From an uncultured Desulfobacteraceae bacterium (GTDB lineage Bacteria; Desulfobacterota; Desulfobacteria; Desulfobacterales; UBA5852), in contig CAJXSL010000003.1 in assembly GCA_913060875.1 (NCBI GenBank), positions 397,045 to 461,044 of the forward strand: a stretch of 64,000 nucleotides of DNA, written 5' to 3'. Positions 1-8,378 of the stretch are shown piece by piece. The first letter of the stretch is position 1. Each line of letters starts with the position of its first letter. Position numbers and translations under genes: made by a program. Under the pieces are notes generated by a model. That model worked only from the letters and a program-made list of their open reading frames with translations, did no database searches and was not told the DNA's origin.

Positions 1-139
1 GCCGATCGACGTATCGATGTCAAAACCTGGTTGGTCTTGTCGCATTTTGCCCGTTTCGGGACCATCTGATGGACCCTTATGACAGGCGCCGTCAGTGTTG
101 ACATTGGAACTTTGGGACCTATACTGGGAAACATGTGCA

Positions 140-163
140 ATCGCCGCCAGGCTCGGCGGCGAT
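140..163 (+). terminator. Hairpin in the leading intergenic stretch
   Basis: A perfect 9-bp stem (ATCGCCGCC with GGCGGCGAT) and 6-nt loop, followed only by GTTTG rather than a T run. It may be the weak terminator of a gene lying left of the window. All three plus-strand frames are open from base 1 for at least 22 codons, so no partial gene can be supported there. Bases 1-194 otherwise hold nothing recognisable. Confidence 0.3.
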
Positions 164-194
164 GTTTGAATAACCATCTATATCTGTGAGGGGT

Positions 195-956
195 ATGCGA
201 TTTCTCTTATATAATATTCGATACGGCGCCGGCACCGGTTGGAAAGTCCATTTCCCGGTGCCTTTCAGCGGTTATCTGAAACGCACGGGTGACAATTTTC
301 GCCAGATTGCGGATTTCATCAAATCCGTCAATCCGGACATCACCGGACTTATCGAGATCGACAGCGGTTCTTTTCGGGCGGACCGCAGCAACCAGGCCCG
401 GTTGATTGCCGAAGAAATTCAACATCACCATATTTTCAAAAACAAATACAGCGGAAAATCCATGGTGCGTAAACTGCCCCTGTTCAACAAACAGGGCAAT
501 GCCTTCCTGACCAACCAGGATATCCGCAACCTGCAATTCCATTACTTCAACCGCGGTTTCAAGCGGTTGGTGATCGAAGCGGAGTTGAAGGAATTTAAAA
601 CGTTTATCGTCCATTTGTCCCTTCAGTACCGCCATCGCCAGGAGCAACTGCGCGACCTGAATGCCCTGGTGTGCGCCTCGGGCAAGCCGGTGATTGTGGC
701 CGGCGACTTCAACGTATTCCGTGGTGAAAAGGAGCTGGAACATTTTCTGGCGGCCACCGGTTTGTTGAACGCCAACGCGGCCGGGGAGCCGTCTTACCCC
801 AGTCGTGCACCCCGGCGTCAGCTGGATTTCATCCTCCACAGCCCGGAAATTCAGGCGCATCGGTTTGAAGCGCCCCGGGTTCCGTTCTCTGACCATATTC
901 CGTTGATCTGGGATTTTGAAATTCGCCATCGCGCCGGCCTTGCGCGTGCCGCCTAG
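195..956 (+). CDS. Endonuclease/exonuclease/phosphatase family protein
   Basis: Metal-dependent phosphodiesterase fold (DNase I/EEP superfamily), about 253 residues, the usual size for a stand-alone domain. The opening MRFLLYNIRYG holds the family's first strand with Asn. An acidic metal ligand is in 'GLIEIDSG' (about residue 55), the catalytic 'AGDFNVF' lies near residue 170, and the C-terminal 'SDHIPLIW' carries the Asp-His pair. All key residues are present, so it should be active. There is no signal peptide, so it is probably cytoplasmic; the substrate cannot be read from sequence. A GTG at 186 is an alternative start; ATG 195 fits the family better and has GAGG just upstream. Its 3' end is followed after about 50 bp by the Slp lipoprotein gene in the same direction. 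Confidence 0.8.
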   Translation: MRFLLYNIRYGAGTGWKVHFPVPFSGYLKRTGDNFRQIADFIKSVNPDITGLIEIDSGSFRADRSNQARLIAEEIQHHHIFKNKYSGKSMVRKLPLFNKQGNAFLTNQDIRNLQFHYFNRGFKRLVIEAELKEFKTFIVHLSLQYRHRQEQLRDLNALVCASGKPVIVAGDFNVFRGEKELEHFLAATGLLNANAAGEPSYPSRAPRRQLDFILHSPEIQAHRFEAPRVPFSDHIPLIWDFEIRHRAGLARAA

Positions 957-1008
957 CACAGCACAGTTGACCCAATGTACCACCCCTAAACCGATCCGGA
1001 GGGCGGCC

Positions 1009-1572
1009 ATGTCCACATTGGCAAACGGTTACCGAAGAGGAATCGGCCTTGTCGCCGCCGTTATGCTTTGTGTCTGCACAGGGGGTATGACCGGTTGTGT
1101 TTCCGGTATATCGGACTATTCGCGCGCCATGGTAACCTACCAGGGCCCATTTGACGATTTGCAGCGAGCGCCCGACCGCCACCGCGGTCAGGTGGCCATC
1201 CTGGGGGGGCGGATTGTGGAAACAACCCCGTCGGCCGCAGGGACTGAAATCATGGTCTTGCAACTGCCCCTGGGCACCAGGGATAAACCCGCCCTGGACA
1301 AGGCGTCCGAAGGACGATTTCTCATCGTTTCGCCCGAATTCCTTGATCCGGCCGCCTACCGGAAACTGACGCTGATTACCGTCGTCGGCGAGGTTGCCGG
1401 TCACGAGGTTCGTCAGGTGGGGGACTATGCCTATACCCTGCCGGTCCTGCAACCGATTGAAATCAAACAATGGGCATCGAATGACGGCGGTGGTGGGCCG
1501 GCCGTGCACTTGGGCATCGGCCACGGTACGCGGGGCAGCGGTGGTGGGGCCGGTTTCGGGATATCATTTTAA
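1009..1572 (+). CDS. Slp family outer-membrane lipoprotein
   Basis: About 187 residues. The start at 1009 follows a GGAGGG site; a longer in-frame start at 916 would overlap the upstream gene and place the signal peptide internally. The N-terminus is a lipoprotein signal with a hydrophobic stretch ending in 'GMTGC' (lipobox Cys near residue 29). The body matches the Slp (starvation/stationary-phase lipoprotein) family: 'YQGPFDDLQRAPDRHRG', then 'GGRIVET' and an OB-like strand set ending near 'PVLQPIEIKQW'. The C-terminal 25 residues are Gly/His-rich, low-complexity and not typical of E. coli Slp. Slp proteins are associated with the outer membrane under starvation or acid stress; the molecular role is not known. 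It lies in the same direction as the EEP gene and may be cotranscribed with it. Confidence 0.8.
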   Translation: MSTLANGYRRGIGLVAAVMLCVCTGGMTGCVSGISDYSRAMVTYQGPFDDLQRAPDRHRGQVAILGGRIVETTPSAAGTEIMVLQLPLGTRDKPALDKASEGRFLIVSPEFLDPAAYRKLTLITVVGEVAGHEVRQVGDYAYTLPVLQPIEIKQWASNDGGGGPAVHLGIGHGTRGSGGGAGFGISF

Positions 1573-1615
1573 GAACCGCGGCCACATGGCCGGGGCAGCG
1601 GGCCGTCCCGCAGAA

Positions 1616-1912
1616 CTATTCGGTATCGAAACCGTTATTGATCCGCTCTTTGAGGGCTTTGCCGACTTTAAAATTCGGTAATCGCTTGGGGGCAACCTTT
1701 ACAGCGGTACCGGTTTTGGGATTGCGCCCCACATAACCCTCGTACTGTTTGACCTTGAAGGTGCCGAACCCTCTGATATCGACACGATCGTCCATGGCCA
1801 GGGAATTCGACATGCTGTCAAAGATGATATCCACGATTTCTTTGGCCTTCTTCTGTGAAATATCCTCTTCTTGAGCCAGTATCCGGTGTAACTGCTCTCC
1901 GGTCAACTGCAT
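1616..1912 (-). CDS. HU/IHF family DNA-binding protein
   Basis: 98 residues, the canonical size. Contains the family signature around 'RGFGTFKVK' and the minor-groove arm 'GRNPKTG' with the Pro that intercalates into DNA, then 'PNFKVGKALKERIN' as the C-terminal helix. The tail resembles IHF subunits more than HU, but alpha and beta cannot be separated here. Such proteins bend DNA by about 160 degrees, and IHF-type bending is what brings enhancer-bound activators to sigma-54 promoters, which may matter given the three sigma-54 promoters in the next 16 kb (inference). A good AGGAGG site precedes the start by 11 nt. The upstream 200 bp is AT-rich (TATTATATAAA around 1975) and probably holds its own promoter, separate from glnA, whose terminator lies at 2122-2159. 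Confidence 0.88.
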   Translation of the reverse strand: MQLTGEQLHRILAQEEDISQKKAKEIVDIIFDSMSNSLAMDDRVDIRGFGTFKVKQYEGYVGRNPKTGTAVKVAPKRLPNFKVGKALKERINNGFDTE

Positions 1913-2121
1913 GGCTTACAATTCCTCCTGATTGATCTTGGTTGCCGCCCGATTCGCATTACCAAAAGCGAATTTATATAATAATGTCTGTTAGAAGTGT
2001 GATCTAGTAGTCGATAATCAGCCATTTTACAATACGGTAAAAAAAACGTAAAAATACCTAGTCTAATTGAGTACTATGTGGAGGTGGTTTTCATGGCCAG
2101 TTGGGGTTCAGAATCGCCACC

Positions 2122-2159
2122 GGGAAAAGAAAAGGCCTCCGTTGCGGGAACGGCGGCCT
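2122..2159 (-). terminator. Rho-independent terminator after glnA
   Basis: Read on the minus strand: an 11-bp stem (AGGCCGCCGTT / AACGGAGGCCT, one mismatch) with a CCCGC loop followed by TTTTCTTTT. It lies about 50 bp after the glnA stop and should end the glnD-amtB-glnK-glnA transcript before the HU gene. Confidence 0.85.
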
Positions 2160-2168
2160 GGGAAGGAT

Positions 2169-2202
2169 CCGGTCGGCAGTGCGAAACCGCCGACCGGTTT
2201 TT
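2169..2202 (+). terminator. Second hairpin after glnA, U-tract on the plus strand
   Basis: Perfect 9-bp stem CCGGTCGGC / GCCGACCGG with an 11-nt loop and TTTTT on the plus side. It lies immediately after the glnA stop. No plus-strand gene enters from the left, so it may act against antisense transcription, or simply stabilise the glnA 3' end on the minus transcript. Confidence 0.5.
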
Positions 2203-2207
2203 ATGAT

Positions 2208-3620
2208 TTAGATATCGTAGTACAGAAAAAACTCATGCGGGTGCGGCCGCAGGTTGACGTCGTTGACTTCATTTTCAGTTTTATATTCGATCCAGGTGTC
2301 GATGACGTCCTGGGTGAACACATCCCCCTTCAAAAGAAAGGCATGATCCTCTTTGAGGGCTGCCAGGGCTTCCTGGAGGGAGCCGGGGGCGGAGGGCACG
2401 TCGGCCAGTTCTTCAGGGGACATGCCGTAGATGTCCTTATCCAGGGGCTCGCCGGGATCGATTTTGTTCTGGATGCCGTCCAGAGCCGCCATGAGCATGG
2501 CTGAAAACGCCAGATAGCCGTTGCAGGACGGATCCGGTGTCCGGAACTCGATGCGTTTGGCCTTGGGAGAGGCGGAATACATGGGGATGCGGACCGAAGC
2601 ACTGCGGTTGCGGCTGGAATAGGCCAGGTTGACAGGGGCTTCGAATCCCGGCACCAGGCGTTTGTAGGAGTTGGTGGTGGGGTTGGTGAAAGCGCACAGG
2701 GCGCGGGCATGTTTCAGAATGCCGCCGATGGCGTAGAGCGCCGTTTCGGAGACGCCGGCATAGCCGTCGCCGGCAAAGGTCGGCTCGCCGTCTTTCCAGA
2801 TGCTGATGTGGGTATGCATGCCGGTGCCGTTGTCCTCGAACAGGGGTTTGGGCATGAACGTCACGGTGTAACCGTTGCGGGCGGCCACGTTTTTCAGGAC
2901 ATATTTGAACCACATGAGCTGATCGCCCATCTGAAGCAGCGGTTTGAAGCGCATATCGATTTCCGCCTGGCCACCGGTGGCCACTTCGTGGTGCTGGCAT
3001 TCCACATCGATGCCGAGATCTTCCAGAACCAGCAGCATCTCGGTGCGCAGGTCCTGGAATTTGTCCATGGGCGGCACCGGAAAATAGCCTTGCTTGTGGC
3101 GGGGTTTGTAGCCCAGGTTCGGCGCTTCATCGCGCCCGGTGTTCCAGATGCCCTCGATGGAGTCGACTTCATAGAAGGCCCGATGGCGGGAGGACTCGAA
3201 ACGGATTTCATCGAAAATGAAAAATTCCGCTTCCGGCCCGATGAAGGCCGTGTCCCCGATACCGGTGCTTTTCAGGTAGGCCTCGGCTTTCTGAGCGATG
3301 AACCGGGGGTCCCGGGTATACGATTCGCGGGTGATGGGATCCACGATGTTGCCGACAATTACAAGGGTCGGAACTTCGAAAAATGGGTCCATTTTGGCGG
3401 TGGCCGGGTCGGGGATGACCAGCATGTCGCTGGCGTTGATGGGCTGCCAGCCGCGAATACTGGAACCGTCGAAGCCGTAGCCATCTTCAAAGCTGGATTC
3501 ATCCAGCTCGCTCATGGGGACGGTGAAATGCTGCCATACGCCCGGGAAATCCAGAAAGCGGATATCCACAACTTTGGCGCCTTTTTCCTTTGCCAAGGCC
3601 AATACGTCTTTGGGGGTCAT
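2208..3620 (-). CDS. glnA: Glutamine synthetase, type I
   Basis: Makes glutamine from glutamate, ammonia and ATP; the entry point of ammonium assimilation, forming dodecamers in the cytoplasm. 470 residues, typical of GSI-beta. Beta-grasp N-terminus ('[16 protein letters not shown]'), metal/ATP ligands in '[12 protein letters not shown]' and '[10 protein letters not shown]', '[10 protein letters not shown]' with the metal-binding His, and '[19 protein letters not shown]' in the glutamate/ATP region. The segment '[11 protein letters not shown]' carries the tyrosine that GlnE adenylylates (Tyr397 in E. coli), so activity should be under covalent control, and glnE lies 10 kb away. Start has AAGGAGG upstream. 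Last gene of the glnD-amtB-glnK-glnA unit, 107 bp after glnK, followed by a strong terminator. Confidence 0.98.
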   Translation of the reverse strand: MTPKDVLALAKEKGAKVVDIRFLDFPGVWQHFTVPMSELDESSFEDGYGFDGSSIRGWQPINASDMLVIPDPATAKMDPFFEVPTLVIVGNIVDPITRESYTRDPRFIAQKAEAYLKSTGIGDTAFIGPEAEFFIFDEIRFESSRHRAFYEVDSIEGIWNTGRDEAPNLGYKPRHKQGYFPVPPMDKFQDLRTEMLLVLEDLGIDVECQHHEVATGGQAEIDMRFKPLLQMGDQLMWFKYVLKNVAARNGYTVTFMPKPLFEDNGTGMHTHISIWKDGEPTFAGDGYAGVSETALYAIGGILKHARALCAFTNPTTNSYKRLVPGFEAPVNLAYSSRNRSASVRIPMYSASPKAKRIEFRTPDPSCNGYLAFSAMLMAALDGIQNKIDPGEPLDKDIYGMSPEELADVPSAPGSLQEALAALKEDHAFLLKGDVFTQDVIDTWIEYKTENEVNDVNLRPHPHEFFLYYDI

Positions 3621-3727
3621 GATGTTCCTCCTTGATTAATTAAGTAAGTATATATGGAATAATGATGGATCATGCTCCAGTGTACACATGATGATAATTC
3701 GATTGGCGGTCATGCTGCTGCGGATGG

Positions 3728-4111
<384 letters not shown>

Positions 4112-4116
4112 TTACA

Positions 4117-5412
4117 TTAGACATTCTGAATTTCAAAAGCGCGTTCGCCGTGTTGGGCATTGTCCAGGCCGACAATTTCTTCTTCATGGTCTACCCGCAG
4201 GCCGCCCGTGATCAGTTTGGTGATATAAGCGACGACAAAGGTTCCGACTGCTGAAAAGGCGGCCGTCCCGATGATGGACAGGAACTGGATCCAGACTTGC
4301 TTGGGATTGCCGTAAAAGAGCCCGGTGCCGATTTCGTTGACTGCGGGATTGGCGAACAGGCCGGTGGCCAGGGCACCCCAAATTCCGCACAGTCCGTGCA
4401 CCCCGAAGGCATCCAGGGAATCGTCGTACCCCAGCATGTTTTTCAGTTTGGAAACGCTGACGTAACCCAGCACACCGGCCAGCAAGCCGATGACCAGTGA
4501 TGCCGGCATGCTGACGAAACCGGCGGCCGGGGTAATGGCCACCAGTCCGGCCACGACACCGGAAGCCAGCCCCAGAACGGTGGGTTTGCGGGTAACGGCC
4601 CATTCGGCGAACATCCAGGACAGTGCTCCCATGGCGGCCGAGGTGTTGGTCACCAGGAAGGCCGAGCCGGCCACGCCGTCAGCGGCCAGCTGACTGCCGG
4701 CATTGAAGCCAAACCAGCCGAACCACAAAAGGGCGGCACCCAGGGCCGTCAAGGTGATGCTGGACGGAAACATGGCCTCTTTCCCATAGCCGATACGCCG
4801 TCCCACCATGAAAGAAAGCACGAGACCGGCCACGCCCGCATTGATATGGACCACGGTGCCGCCGGCAAAATCGAGGGCTCCCATCGATCCCATCCAACCG
4901 CCGCCCCAGGCCCAGTGGGCCACCGGGGCATAGATGAAGGTCAGCCAGAGGATCGTAAAGACCACCCAGGACGAAAATTTCATGCGGTCGACGATGGAGC
5001 CCAGCACCAGGGCCACGGTAATGCCGGCAAAGGTCATCTGGAACAACAAAAAGACATAGGTGGGGATGGTGCCGGAGAGGCTGTCCACCCCGATGCCGTT
5101 GAGAAAGAAAAAGTCGAATCCGCCGAACAGGCCGGCCTTGCTGGGGCCAAAGGCCAGCGTATAGCCCCACATGACCCAGATGATGCTGCCCAGGCAGTAG
5201 GCCACCATGGTCATGGCAATGGTATTCAATAAATTTTTATAACGGGACATTCCGCCGTAAAAAAGCGCGAGTCCGGCCGGGGTCATCATCATGACCAGGG
5301 CGGTGGAAACAATCATCCAGGCGGTATCGCCGGTATCGAGACCGTCGGCGGCCAGGGCGCTCGCCGGCAGCAGCAGTACAAGTGCCAAAGGATTAAGCAG
5401 TTTTGCGATCAT
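4117..5412 (-). CDS. amtB: Ammonium transporter (first copy)
   Basis: Trimeric ammonium channel of the inner membrane. The start at 5412 gives 431 residues: signal peptide 'LALVLLLPASALAADG' followed by eleven predicted membrane segments. Opening in-frame starts further upstream would run through glnD in another frame and are rejected. Pore histidines are in 'FAGGTVVHINAG' and 'FGVHGLCGIWG'; the C-terminal tail 'GLRVDHEEEIVGLDNAQHGE' is the conserved cytoplasmic region that contacts GlnK. The start overlaps the glnD stop by 20 bp, and a GGGGAGGAA site lies inside glnD, so translation is probably coupled. Followed by glnK at 50 bp. Confidence 0.95.
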   Translation of the reverse strand: MIAKLLNPLALVLLLPASALAADGLDTGDTAWMIVSTALVMMMTPAGLALFYGGMSRYKNLLNTIAMTMVAYCLGSIIWVMWGYTLAFGPSKAGLFGGFDFFFLNGIGVDSLSGTIPTYVFLLFQMTFAGITVALVLGSIVDRMKFSSWVVFTILWLTFIYAPVAHWAWGGGWMGSMGALDFAGGTVVHINAGVAGLVLSFMVGRRIGYGKEAMFPSSITLTALGAALLWFGWFGFNAGSQLAADGVAGSAFLVTNTSAAMGALSWMFAEWAVTRKPTVLGLASGVVAGLVAITPAAGFVSMPASLVIGLLAGVLGYVSVSKLKNMLGYDDSLDAFGVHGLCGIWGALATGLFANPAVNEIGTGLFYGNPKQVWIQFLSIIGTAAFSAVGTFVVAYITKLITGGLRVDHEEEIVGLDNAQHGERAFEIQNV

Positions 5413-8062
5413 GAGATTCAGGTTCCTCCCCTTCCTTGCGAGAAGTTGGTCGGCCGTTTGCCGGCGGTAAAACGGCCTGTATGGTTGCTTTGATGCGGGC
5501 GACCTGATCAGGGTCGTCCACTTTCTGGCCGTCGAAATCCCGCACATAAAAGATATCGACGACCTGGTCGACATTGGTGGCGATCTTGGATACCCACACA
5601 TCGAGATGGCAGCGAAAAAGGGCATCCGTGATGCTGAAAAGCAGGCCGGGAAAATCCTCGGCAAAAACTTCCACGATGGTAAAAAAGCTGGACGTCTGAT
5701 TGTCGATTTCGATCCGTTGCGGCCGGTCCATGGCGGCGGGCCGGGGCGAGCGATAGTTTTTCATGCGGGGCTGCAGGCGGACGGCCAGGTCCAGGGAGCC
5801 TTCCAGGGCCTGGACAAGGTGCTGACGGGTTTTTTCCCATTTTTCCGTCTCGAAGATGGGATCCGGGGGCGGTTCCACCTTGAAAATATCCAGCGCGATG
5901 TTGTTGCGCCAGGTAAAGGCCTGGGCATCGAGGATGTTGATGCCGTTGAGGGTGAATACACCGGCAATCCGCGAGAAAAGTCCGGGCTGGTCCTGGGCGC
6001 AGATGGTGACGATGCGGGTGTCGGACGTCAGCGAGGGTTCGATTTCCCAAACGAACGGCGCGTTTTCCAGTTGGCGATAGAGTTCAACGTGCGTCTGAAT
6101 CACTTCCGGAGGAACATTCAGAAGGTAGCGCGGCGACAGGACCCTGAGCAGGGCTTCCAGGTCTTTCTGCCGGCGCTTGGGAGCTTGGGCCAGAAGCGTT
6201 TCACGTTTGCGGGCGAAATCAGCCACGGCTTCCCGGGAGGCGAGTTCGCCTTTTTCGAGTACGTTCAGGACTTTGAGAAAGAGATCTTTCAGAAGGGCGG
6301 CGGTCCAGCTGTTCCAGGCTTTGGGGCCGGTGGCCATGGAATCGGCCATGGTGAGCAGATAGAGCATTTTCAGCCGTTCCGCATCGTTGATGCGCCGGGC
6401 ACAGTAAAGCGCCGTTTCTTCGTCGTTGATATCCCGTCGTGTCGCGGTCTTGGCGAGCAGTAAGTGTTCACGCACCAGAAAGGCGACCGTGTCGATGTCG
6501 GACGGCCGATACCCTTTTTCGGTCAGAATCTCGGGGACCAGGGCCTCACCTTTGGCGGAGTGGTTGCCGCCGGGCTGACCCTTGCCGATGTCATGCAGGA
6601 GAGCGCCCCACAGGAGCAATTTGCGGTTTTTGATCTCGCTATAGAGCTGGCCTGCCAGGTCGCCATCGCCAGCGTTGGCTTCGGCAAATGTTTTCAGGAT
6701 CTTGACGGTCCGCAGCAGATGCAGGTCAACCGGATAGATGTGGTACTCGTCGTATTGAATGCAATTAACAACGGCATGAAATTCAGGAATAAAGCGCTCC
6801 AGCAGCCCGGTGTGAAGCATGGCATTGAGCACGCTGAAGGTCGGTGCCGCGGCCTGGAGTATTTTTTCAAACGAGCGCACGGCACCGCGCGAACTGCGAA
6901 GCTCGGCATCGCAAAGATGGCCGAACTCCCGCACAATGCGGCGCGCCTCGGATCCCAGGGGCAGGCGGAGCCGGGCACTCTCTTCGAAGATCTGGAGCAG
7001 CAGCAGCGGTGATGCCGATACGAGACGCGGGGATTCGAAATGCAGGGCATCCTTTACGATATCAATCCCGTCGATCCTGGTGACCTTGGCTCGCCGCTTG
7101 AGCCGGCGGGAACGCTTTTCATACCCCTGTTCAAACAGGAACATAAGGTGCTGCTGTTTGATGAATTCCATCTGACTATGGAGATCTCCCAGAAACCGCT
7201 CCACGGGCTGCTGGCCGTTTTCTTTCCGGTAGCCCAGCGCTTTGGCGATCCGGAGCTGGTTTTCGAAATGCAGCTGATCGTATTTGCGGCCGTTGAGCAG
7301 GTGCAGGCGGTTGCGCACGTTGCCGATGAATTCGAGGGCATCGGTCAGCTGTTCGAACTCTTCATGGGACAGGTAGCCCTGATATTCCAGATCGCGCACC
7401 TGGGTAAGCCCCGACTTGATGCGCGCAATCCAGAGCATGGTGTGGAAGTCACGGAGACCGCCCTGGCCTTCCTTGAGATTGGGCTCCAGCAGATACGTCG
7501 AGTCCCCGAATCGTTCGTGACGGGCCTGGTTGGTTTCCACCAGCCAGTCCACGACTTTACGGGACTGACGCATGACAACTTTTTGCCGCAGTTGCTGGGT
7601 CAAGGACATGTACAGGCGGGACATGCCACAGACGAAACGCGCGTCCAGCAGGGGGGTCAGAATCTCAAAGTCCCTGCCGGCCAGCGACAGGCATTCCTTC
7701 AACGATCGTGTGGCATGGCCGACATCCAGGCCGATGTCCCACAAGGGATAGACAATTTCCTGGATCAGGCTTTCCGCGCTTTGGGGGACCCGTTTTTCAA
7801 AAATGATGAGCAGGTCGATATCGGAATGGGCGCATTGGTCGCCACGGCCGTAACCCCCCAGGGCGATAATGGCATACGGGTTGCGGGTGATATCCATGCG
7901 CGGGCCAATGGCGCTGGTTTCGAAGCTGCTTCGAAAATACTCATCCACCAACGCGGACATGCCCTGCATAAAAGCAAAGGCGTGGGTGCGGGGCAGTTCG
8001 CGAATCAGGCGATTCCGACCGCGATGGAGTATTTCCGCTGCATTTTGTTTCGTTTTTGGCAT
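5393..8062 (-). CDS. glnD: PII uridylyltransferase / uridylyl-removing enzyme
   Basis: Bifunctional glutamine sensor that uridylylates PII when glutamine is low and deuridylylates it when high. 889 residues, full length. Nucleotidyltransferase domain first ('ALGGYGRGDQCAHSDIDLLI', about residues 67-86), then the helical GlnD region, an HD domain ('LLWGALLHDIGKG...NHSAKGE', about 480-510) for UMP removal, and two C-terminal ACT domains ('DQPGLFSRIAGVF' near 695 and 'EDFPGLLFSITDAL' near 800) that sense glutamine. It is the first gene of the glnD-amtB-glnK-glnA unit and lies just behind a sigma-54 promoter with paired upstream dyads. No clear Shine-Dalgarno precedes the ATG. Confidence 0.97.
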   Translation of the reverse strand: MPKTKQNAAEILHRGRNRLIRELPRTHAFAFMQGMSALVDEYFRSSFETSAIGPRMDITRNPYAIIALGGYGRGDQCAHSDIDLLIIFEKRVPQSAESLIQEIVYPLWDIGLDVGHATRSLKECLSLAGRDFEILTPLLDARFVCGMSRLYMSLTQQLRQKVVMRQSRKVVDWLVETNQARHERFGDSTYLLEPNLKEGQGGLRDFHTMLWIARIKSGLTQVRDLEYQGYLSHEEFEQLTDALEFIGNVRNRLHLLNGRKYDQLHFENQLRIAKALGYRKENGQQPVERFLGDLHSQMEFIKQQHLMFLFEQGYEKRSRRLKRRAKVTRIDGIDIVKDALHFESPRLVSASPLLLLQIFEESARLRLPLGSEARRIVREFGHLCDAELRSSRGAVRSFEKILQAAAPTFSVLNAMLHTGLLERFIPEFHAVVNCIQYDEYHIYPVDLHLLRTVKILKTFAEANAGDGDLAGQLYSEIKNRKLLLWGALLHDIGKGQPGGNHSAKGEALVPEILTEKGYRPSDIDTVAFLVREHLLLAKTATRRDINDEETALYCARRINDAERLKMLYLLTMADSMATGPKAWNSWTAALLKDLFLKVLNVLEKGELASREAVADFARKRETLLAQAPKRRQKDLEALLRVLSPRYLLNVPPEVIQTHVELYRQLENAPFVWEIEPSLTSDTRIVTICAQDQPGLFSRIAGVFTLNGINILDAQAFTWRNNIALDIFKVEPPPDPIFETEKWEKTRQHLVQALEGSLDLAVRLQPRMKNYRSPRPAAMDRPQRIEIDNQTSSFFTIVEVFAEDFPGLLFSITDALFRCHLDVWVSKIATNVDQVVDIFYVRDFDGQKVDDPDQVARIKATIQAVLPPANGRPTSRKEGEEPESHDRKTA

Positions 8063-8109
8063 GATAGTGTCGTAAATTTCGTGGTGTTACCGTACGGTGG
8101 AAACAACCA

Positions 8110-8124
8110 GCAATTGTTGTGCCA
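8110..8124 (-). promoter_or_regulatory. Sigma-54 (-24/-12) promoter of glnD-amtB-glnK-glnA
   Basis: On the minus strand TGGCAC-AACAA-TTGC, a perfect match to the sigma-54 core TGGCAC-N5-TTGC. The predicted start is near 8098, giving a 36-nt leader to glnD. The spacing and sequence are seen directly; promoter use is inferred from the match, the nitrogen genes behind it and the enhancer-like pair upstream. Confidence 0.88.
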
Positions 8125-8201
8125 GCGGCTAAAAATCCAAATAAAGTGTTATTTAACAGGTGGTTATGCGAAGCGTTGGCCACGTTGCCATAATAATTTG
8201 C

Positions 8202-8248
8202 TACAAATATGTAACGATCATACCCAATAAAACTACAAATTTGTTCTT
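8202..8248 (-). promoter_or_regulatory. Paired enhancer-like dyads upstream of glnD
   Basis: Two dyads of the form ACA-N4-TGT: TACA-AATA-TGTA centred at 8207.5 and ACA-AATT-TGT (AACTACA...TGTTCTT) centred at 8239.5. They are 32 bp apart (three helical turns) and about 110 and 142 bp upstream of the predicted start, the same geometry as the two strong NtrC sites of E. coli glnA. The half-site differs from enteric NtrC (GCACC...GGTGC). The rest of 8063-8378 has no gene. Confidence 0.7.
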
Positions 8249-8378
8249 ATGATAATCATTTTATGAGAGGAAGGTAGGCCCCCGGGTGGTGGCAGCCTCT
8301 GGTGAAAGGCGGTGTCGATGCGTGGAGAATAGGGCGGGCCGGATGCTTCGGCGAGGCGTTCGCATCCGGCCCGTGAAA

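Noticed and set aside
1-69. Tail of a protein entering from the left edge
   Set aside because: All three plus frames are open for at least 22 codons, so no frame is favoured and no motif is seen.
1940-2060. Sigma-70 promoter for the HU gene
   Set aside because: AT-rich with TATTAT/TATAAA-like -10 candidates but no matching -35 at proper spacing; left unannotated.
7040-8230. 396-residue plus-strand frame
   Set aside because: Antisense to glnD; a product of high GC in third codon positions, with no motif.
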